From Desulfobacca_B sp046538075 (lineage in GTDB: Bacteria > Desulfobacterota > Desulfobaccia > Desulfobaccales > Desulfobaccaceae): a stretch of 64,000 bases of DNA. Below, piece by piece: positions 61,851 through 64,000 of this stretch. Location of the stretch: NCBI GenBank assembly GCA_046538075.1, contig JBKHJN010000001.1, positions 102,270 through 166,269 of the forward strand. Reading direction: 5' to 3'. The position numbers and the translations under genes were made by a program. Under the pieces are notes generated by a model, which saw only the letters and a list, made by a program, of their open reading frames with translations, ran no database searches and was not told where the DNA came from. Each line of letters opens with the position of its first letter. The first letter of the stretch is position 1.

Positions 61851-62303
61851 ATGAAGAATTTAAATGAGACCACGGAGATAATAAAAGGTCTGCTCTGGTC
61901 ACAGAAGCTGGCGGTTCTAGCTACCCACAACCATGGCCAACCTTATAGCAACCTGATGGCCTTTGCGGTGACTGATGACCTCAAATATTTTTTCTTCGCC
62001 ACTACCCGGGCGACCCGCAAATATTCCAATTTAATGGCTGACTCTCGGGTTTCCTTGCTGGTCGACAACCGGGCCAATGAAGAAGCCGACTTTTCCCAGG
62101 CCGCGGCGGTCACCGCCCTGGGCCAGGCCTGGGAACTGCAGGGTCTGGAGCGCCAACAATCCCTAAAAATATTTCTCGACAAACATCCGTATCTTCAGGA
62201 TTTTGTGTCCTCTCCTTCCTGTGCCTTGCTCCGGGTTAAAGTTGAAAAATACATTCTGGTCACCCGCTTTCAAGAGGTAAGGGAGATACAGCTAACCTCC
62301 TGA
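61851..62303 (+). CDS. Pyridoxamine 5'-phosphate oxidase-fold protein
   Basis: 150 aa with the split-barrel fold: LAVLATHNHGQPYSNLMAFAVTDDLKYFFFATTRATRKYSNL near the N-terminus and a C-terminal LLRVKVEKYILV. Flavin or deazaflavin binding is likely; many family members are not true PNPOx. It follows the FTR-like gene by 65 bases. Confidence 0.82.
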   Translation: MKNLNETTEIIKGLLWSQKLAVLATHNHGQPYSNLMAFAVTDDLKYFFFATTRATRKYSNLMADSRVSLLVDNRANEEADFSQAAAVTALGQAWELQGLERQQSLKIFLDKHPYLQDFVSSPSCALLRVKVEKYILVTRFQEVREIQLTS

Positions 62304-62501
62304 GTCAAGTGCGGCCGTGGAAAAGGTCAGTCGGTCTAAAACTTGGAGGGCCAGCGCCATCTTAGGCGGCCTCGAGCCTCGCTTAAGAATACCTGGATAT
62401 CGTGGTCAGCGGTAAGAATTTGGCAATTAAGCTGCCCTCCACCTTCCAATATTAAACTCCGAGCTTATGATTAAACTATAAATACCAGGACCAAAAAATC
62501 C

Positions 62502-63974
62502 ATGCCTAGAGATATCCCCGTAGGTAATGGCAAGTTGTTGATCTGTTTCGACCACAATTATGGCATTCGAGATCTTTATTTCCCCCATGTCGGCCAGGAG
62601 AATCATGTCGGCGGCAACCATTGCCGGTTAGGGGTCTGGGTGGAACAGCAGTTCGCCTGGGTGGGGGAAGATTGGCAGCGCCAATTACTCTATGTTCCTG
62701 ACACCCTGGTTACGGAAGTAAATCTGCGCCACCCGGACCTGGGTCTGTCTCTGCGCTGCCATGATGCCGTCGATTTCCACGAGGATGTTTACCTCAAGGA
62801 GGTTACTGTAACCAACCTGTTGCCCTGGACCCGGGAAATCCGCCTGTTTTTCACTCTTGATCTGAGCATCTCGGCCAACAGTGTGGGTGACACCGCGGCT
62901 TTCGACCCCCGGACGGGCGGGGTGCTCCATTATAAGGGAGCGCGATATTTCCTGGCCAACGGCCGGGATCAGGACAATGAAGGCTTGCACCAGTTTGCAG
63001 TCGGCAAAAAGGGTATGGGACAGAACCAGGGGACTTTTCGTGATGCCGAAGACGGCACCCTGTCATTCAACCCCATTGAACAGGGTTCGGTGGACTCGGT
63101 CATAGCCCTGCGGCTGACCCTGGACGGCAATTCCTCCGGGCAGCTCTATTTCTGGGTGGCCGCCGGGCAGAGTTGGGAGGAAGTGCAGCGTCTCGATGCC
63201 TTGGTGAAACATAAGCATGCGAAACATTTGATTAAACGGACTCATGATTATTGGCGTCTCTGGGTCCTCAAAGAGTCGCCGCCCCTGGGCCAGTTGCCAG
63301 AGGAGGTGGGGGAATTATATCATCGCAGCCTGCTCATCCTGCGGACCCAGATTGACTGGCAGGGCGGCATTGTGGCCGCTAATGATTCAGATGTTATTCT
63401 TTTCAACCGGGACACTTATTCTTATGTGTGGCCCCGGGATGGCGCGTTGGTGGCCCATGCCCTGGATCAATCCGGCCACCCCACCTGTTCCCGGAACTTC
63501 TTCCGCTTCATTGCTAAGCTCCTGGAGCCGGAAGGCTGCCTGCTGCATAAATATAATCCTGACGGCACCCTGGCTTCTTCCTGGCATCCCTGGTTCTGGG
63601 AAGGCCAGGGGCAGTTGCCTATCCAGGAGGATTCCACCGCACTAGTGATCTGGGCCTTGTGGCACCATTTTGTCTATTATCGGGATCTAGACTTTATCAA
63701 ACCCTTCTATCGCCCTCTGGTGAAGAAGGCCGCCGATTTCATGTGTCAATATCGGGATGCCGATACCGGGCTGCCGGCCCCCTCCTATGACCTGTGGGAA
63801 GAGCGCCGGGGCATATTGAGTTTCACCGTGGGCGCAGTATTCGGCGGCCTGACCGCGGCGTCTTTGTTCTGTAAAGTCTTTGGAGAAGAAGAGAGAGCCG
63901 AATATTATCGGCAGATTGCTGCGGAAATCCGGGACGCCGCCTCCACTTATTACTCAGAGCGTTTAATTGATTAA
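62502..63974 (+). CDS. GH15-type glucan hydrolase (possibly truncated)
   Basis: 490 aa. An N-terminal beta-sandwich (about residues 1-260) precedes the (alpha/alpha)6 barrel with YSYVWPRDGALVAHALDQSG and general-acid region YDLWEERRG (Glu433/434). Family proteins run to about 620-650 aa and carry the second catalytic Glu further on; here a TAA at 63972 stops the frame early, and the reading continues as LFRRHIGR in frame. Either a premature stop, a sequencing error or a divergent short form. Confidence 0.75.
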   Translation: MPRDIPVGNGKLLICFDHNYGIRDLYFPHVGQENHVGGNHCRLGVWVEQQFAWVGEDWQRQLLYVPDTLVTEVNLRHPDLGLSLRCHDAVDFHEDVYLKEVTVTNLLPWTREIRLFFTLDLSISANSVGDTAAFDPRTGGVLHYKGARYFLANGRDQDNEGLHQFAVGKKGMGQNQGTFRDAEDGTLSFNPIEQGSVDSVIALRLTLDGNSSGQLYFWVAAGQSWEEVQRLDALVKHKHAKHLIKRTHDYWRLWVLKESPPLGQLPEEVGELYHRSLLILRTQIDWQGGIVAANDSDVILFNRDTYSYVWPRDGALVAHALDQSGHPTCSRNFFRFIAKLLEPEGCLLHKYNPDGTLASSWHPWFWEGQGQLPIQEDSTALVIWALWHHFVYYRDLDFIKPFYRPLVKKAADFMCQYRDADTGLPAPSYDLWEERRGILSFTVGAVFGGLTAASLFCKVFGEEERAEYYRQIAAEIRDAASTYYSERLID

Positions 63975-64000
63975 CTTTTCAGGCGGCATATTGGACGTGT

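Noticed and set aside
1..64000. tRNA, rRNA, CRISPR array, integrase or transposase genes
   Set aside because: No direct-repeat array, tRNA T-arm signature or transposase-like ORF was recognised by eye; a tRNAscan or HMM search could still find a missed one.

Overview
The window is a gene-dense stretch (about 57 protein genes) of a GC-rich bacterial chromosome. Gene content points to an anaerobic or microaerobic member of Desulfobacterota (the former Deltaproteobacteria), possibly near the Desulfobacca group. The clues are HdrA/QmoB-like flavin and iron-sulfur proteins with a polyferredoxin, a TauE/SafE-type exporter, a non-cysteine THI4 thiazole synthase, a YedF-type TusA-DsrE protein, a ferredoxin:thioredoxin-reductase-like catalytic subunit, a hom/ApgM-like threonine-branch cluster and a Gld-type ABC operon. 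The lineage is inferred from gene content and remembered protein families. No rRNA, tRNA, CRISPR array, integrase or transposase was recognised.

Layout. 1-1.85 kb: 3' part of secF, then purQ. 1.9-5.8 kb (minus): aminotransferase, homoserine dehydrogenase and an ApgM-like protein of the kind proposed as an alternative homoserine kinase. 6-12 kb (minus): a 49-aa zinc-ribbon protein, a YkgJ-type cysteine-cluster protein, glyQ-glyS and folC. 12-17.4 kb (minus): an AT-rich orphan, an APH-fold protein that has lost its catalytic residues, a GH13 enzyme and MalQ. 17.6-19.3 kb: a two-gene ABC exporter. 19.4-25 kb (minus): polyferredoxin, HdrA-MvhD fusion, short HdrA and a duplicated TSUP exporter. 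25.3-28.6 kb (plus): hisD, folE2 and yedF. 28.6-32.5 kb (minus): a gre-factor, CDF transporter and Lon-like protease operon. 32.8-34 kb: a PrmA-like methyltransferase facing a universal stress protein. 34.1-38.5 kb (minus): bioB-D-F-H-C behind a BirA-type operator. 38.6-41.7 kb: an Slp-like lipoprotein, gatB and thi4. 41.7-46.3 kb (minus): the Gld-type ABC operon with a DUF4340 protein. 46.4-46.75 kb: an inverted repeat block. 47-51.1 kb (plus): amtB, glnK, an outer-membrane protein and asnB behind a sigma-54 promoter. 51.2-58 kb (minus): Smr protein, U32 protein, a small membrane protein, dnaJ, a thiamine-binding-type protein, an atypical receiver domain, a small Cys-containing membrane protein, rarA and a stand-alone THUMP-like protein. 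58-64 kb (plus): two TatA-like proteins with zinc ribbons, an FAD dehydrogenase, a Crp/Fnr regulator, a glutaredoxin plus FTR-beta pair, a PNPOx-fold protein and a GH15 gene that stops early.

How the genes fit together. Nitrogen: amtB-glnK-asnB form a unit with a textbook -24/-12 promoter. Biotin: five genes overlap or abut under a BirA-like site, but bioA is absent here. Electron and sulfur metabolism: the Hdr-like cluster ends in a TSUP exporter, and thi4 is of the sulfide-using type. Storage glucan: GH13, MalQ and GH15 enzymes are present, with the degenerate kinase next to the first two.

The strongest leads for something undescribed are the polyferredoxin/HdrA-MvhD/HdrA/TSUP cluster, the APH-like pseudokinase beside the glucan enzymes, the tandem zinc-ribbon TatA proteins, the Grx-FtrB pair, and the receiver protein whose phospho-acceptor Asp is Glu.
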